Source: Sphingobium sp. Leaf26
GTDB taxonomy: Bacteria > Pseudomonadota > Alphaproteobacteria > Sphingomonadales > Sphingomonadaceae
DNA: 64,000 bases
Assembly (NCBI RefSeq): GCF_001421665.1
Contig: NZ_LMKV01000028.1
Location: forward strand, 62,857-126,856
Reading direction: 5' to 3'
The notes below the pieces were generated by a model that did no database searches, was not told the origin of the DNA, and worked only from the letters and a program-made list of their open reading frames with translations. This document shows, piece after piece, positions 63,197 through 64,000 of this stretch; position 1 is the stretch's first letter, and the number at the start of each line of letters is the position of its first letter. Both the position numbers and the translations under genes were made by a program.

Positions 63197-63772
63197 ATGC
63201 TGATGACTGCCCCCTTGCTGTCGCCCAAGGATTTCGAATTTCCCTCGATCATGCTGTCGGGCATCGTCGACCATGGCATGTATCTGCATTTCAAGAACTG
63301 CCTGTCCACCGCGCCGCAGTCCGGCCTTGTCATCGTGGAACTCTCCACGCTGGGCGGCGACCCGGAAATTGCCCGTTTGATGGGCGAGGATATCCGTTTC
63401 CATTCCGACCTCTATCCCGATCGGCGGCTGGTGTTCATGGGGCGCACGGCGGTCTATTCGGCCGGGGCGACCTTCATGAGCTTCTTCGCGGCGGAGAATC
63501 GCTATCTGACGCGCGGTACGCGGCTGATGATCCACGAACGGGTCATCACCAAGAATATCCAGTTGGCCGGGCCGCTGTCTACCTGCATCGCAACGCTGAA
63601 GGCGACGCTGAACGAGATCGAATCTTCGATCGCGATCCAGAATGAGGGGTTCGCCAACCTGATTCTGGGATCGCAGGTGACGATGGAGGAATTGCTCCAG
63701 AAAGCGCCGGAGAACTGGTATCTGGAGGCGAACGAGGCGCAGAGGCTGGGGCTGATCGCGGGCGTTCTGTAA
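63197..63772 (+). CDS. ClpP/SppA-like serine protease (crotonase-fold)
   Basis: A 191-residue ClpP-fold protein: LSGIVDHGMYLHFKNCLSTA, LSTLGGDPEIARLM, then the catalytic-type Ser S88 (VYSAGATFMSF) and His H113 (RLMIHERV). The position of the third catalytic residue (NWYLEANEAQ) has no clear Asp. AAAGGA lies seven bases before the ATG. It is divergent from ruvA, distinct from a housekeeping clpP-clpX pair. Substrates unknown. Confidence 0.75.
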   Translation: MLMTAPLLSPKDFEFPSIMLSGIVDHGMYLHFKNCLSTAPQSGLVIVELSTLGGDPEIARLMGEDIRFHSDLYPDRRLVFMGRTAVYSAGATFMSFFAAENRYLTRGTRLMIHERVITKNIQLAGPLSTCIATLKATLNEIESSIAIQNEGFANLILGSQVTMEELLQKAPENWYLEANEAQRLGLIAGVL

Positions 63773-63820
63773 CCGCCCCAAAGACAAGAGCATCGGGGCG
63801 CATGTGTCGGGACTGCGCCC

Positions 63821-64000
63821 CTATAGCGACCCCGTCAGGGCCAGCGCCACGCCGCCCACCACCAGCATCAGGCCGGCGATCTCGCTGCCGCGCATCCGTT
63901 CCTTCAGGTAGAAATGGCCGAACGCCATGGTGAAGGCGACCTCGATCTGGCCGACGATCCGCACCAGCGCGACCGGCGCCGTGGCAAACCCTGTGAACCA
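63821..64000 (-). CDS. EamA-family transporter, C-terminal part (5' end outside window)
   Basis: The frame is open to the right edge. The last 59 residues read WFTGFATAPVALVRIVGQIE, VAFTMAFGHFYLKERMRGSE and IAGLMLVVGGVALALTGSL, the last two membrane segments of an EamA repeat. Substrate unknown. Confidence 0.75.
   Translation of the reverse strand, partial: WFTGFATAPVALVRIVGQIEVAFTMAFGHFYLKERMRGSEIAGLMLVVGGVALALTGSL

Noticed and set aside
1..64000. tRNA, rRNA, CRISPR, prophage or insertion sequence
   Set aside because: No cloverleaf-type sequence, rRNA core, regular spacer array, integrase or transposase was recognised on either strand. A tRNA scan and a CRISPR finder would be decisive.

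Overview
The window is about 64 kb of a GC-rich bacterial chromosome with dense, mostly housekeeping content. Several markers point to an alphaproteobacterium of the order Sphingomonadales, with Sphingobium or a close relative as the best guess. These are a SciP/DUF1153 cell-cycle regulator, a UrcA-family protein, COQ9, a 57-residue SDHAF4/DUF1674 protein, a short-form HisG, a C-terminal GCHII-like domain on RibB that lacks the zinc cysteines, and rhizobial-type (RIME-like) palindromic repeats. The genus is an inference. No rRNA, tRNA, CRISPR array, prophage or insertion sequence was recognised.

Layout. 0-11 kb: the end of a Wzx/MATE-like flippase, a PfkB-family kinase, an EI24 protein with a coupled lipoprotein, queG, an ABC-2 exporter pair, an exported MsrB, and a three-gene envelope-glycosylation operon (FAD mutase-like oxidoreductase, GtrA, GT-C-like membrane protein). 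11-21 kb: UrcA, a lipoprotein, purH, a heparinase II/III protein coupled to rpe, a PAS protein, an RsmB-type rRNA methyltransferase, htpX and the SDHAF4 gene. 21-28 kb: galU, ssb, feoAB, COQ9, and a DMT exporter divergent from an Old Yellow Enzyme across a perfect 15-bp palindrome.

28-33 kb: the riboflavin genes ribD-ribE-ribB-ribH, followed leftward-upstream by a membrane protein and a TonB-type protein. RibB carries an N-terminal Cro/CI-like helix-turn-helix and a GTP-cyclohydrolase-II-like C-terminus without zinc cysteines. An 18-bp palindrome lies just upstream of ribB and no FMN riboswitch is visible. 33-41 kb: a secreted EF-hand protein, a DUF445 protein, an RND pump with its adaptor and a palindromic operator, two GlsB/YeaQ stress membrane proteins (one with an EcfG-like promoter), and sciP. 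41-47 kb: mnmA, hisG-hisD, nusB, thiL and DUF1345.

47-55 kb is more accessory: a soluble chemoreceptor with its sensory-looking domain at the C-terminus, a VanA-type Rieske oxygenase, an NAPE-PLD-like metallo-hydrolase, a frameshifted relic, a DUF3617 / secreted protein / DUF3617 cluster, and an eroded LysM-nuclease toxin and immunity pair interrupted by a 102-bp palindromic repeat. 55-64 kb: uvrB, a higBA toxin-antitoxin module, a DUF1080 hydrolase, an acyl-CoA synthetase, ruvA and ruvB with a small unknown gene between them (the ruvB stop codon is supplied by a repeat element), a ClpP-like protease and the end of an EamA transporter.

The less ordinary material is in short intergenic DNA: several perfect palindromes, three of them carrying a central TTGCAA, a CAACAT array between tonB and the EF-hand gene, three near-identical copies plus one diverged copy of a RIME-like element, and a 29-bp perfect inverted repeat inside the riboflavin operon.
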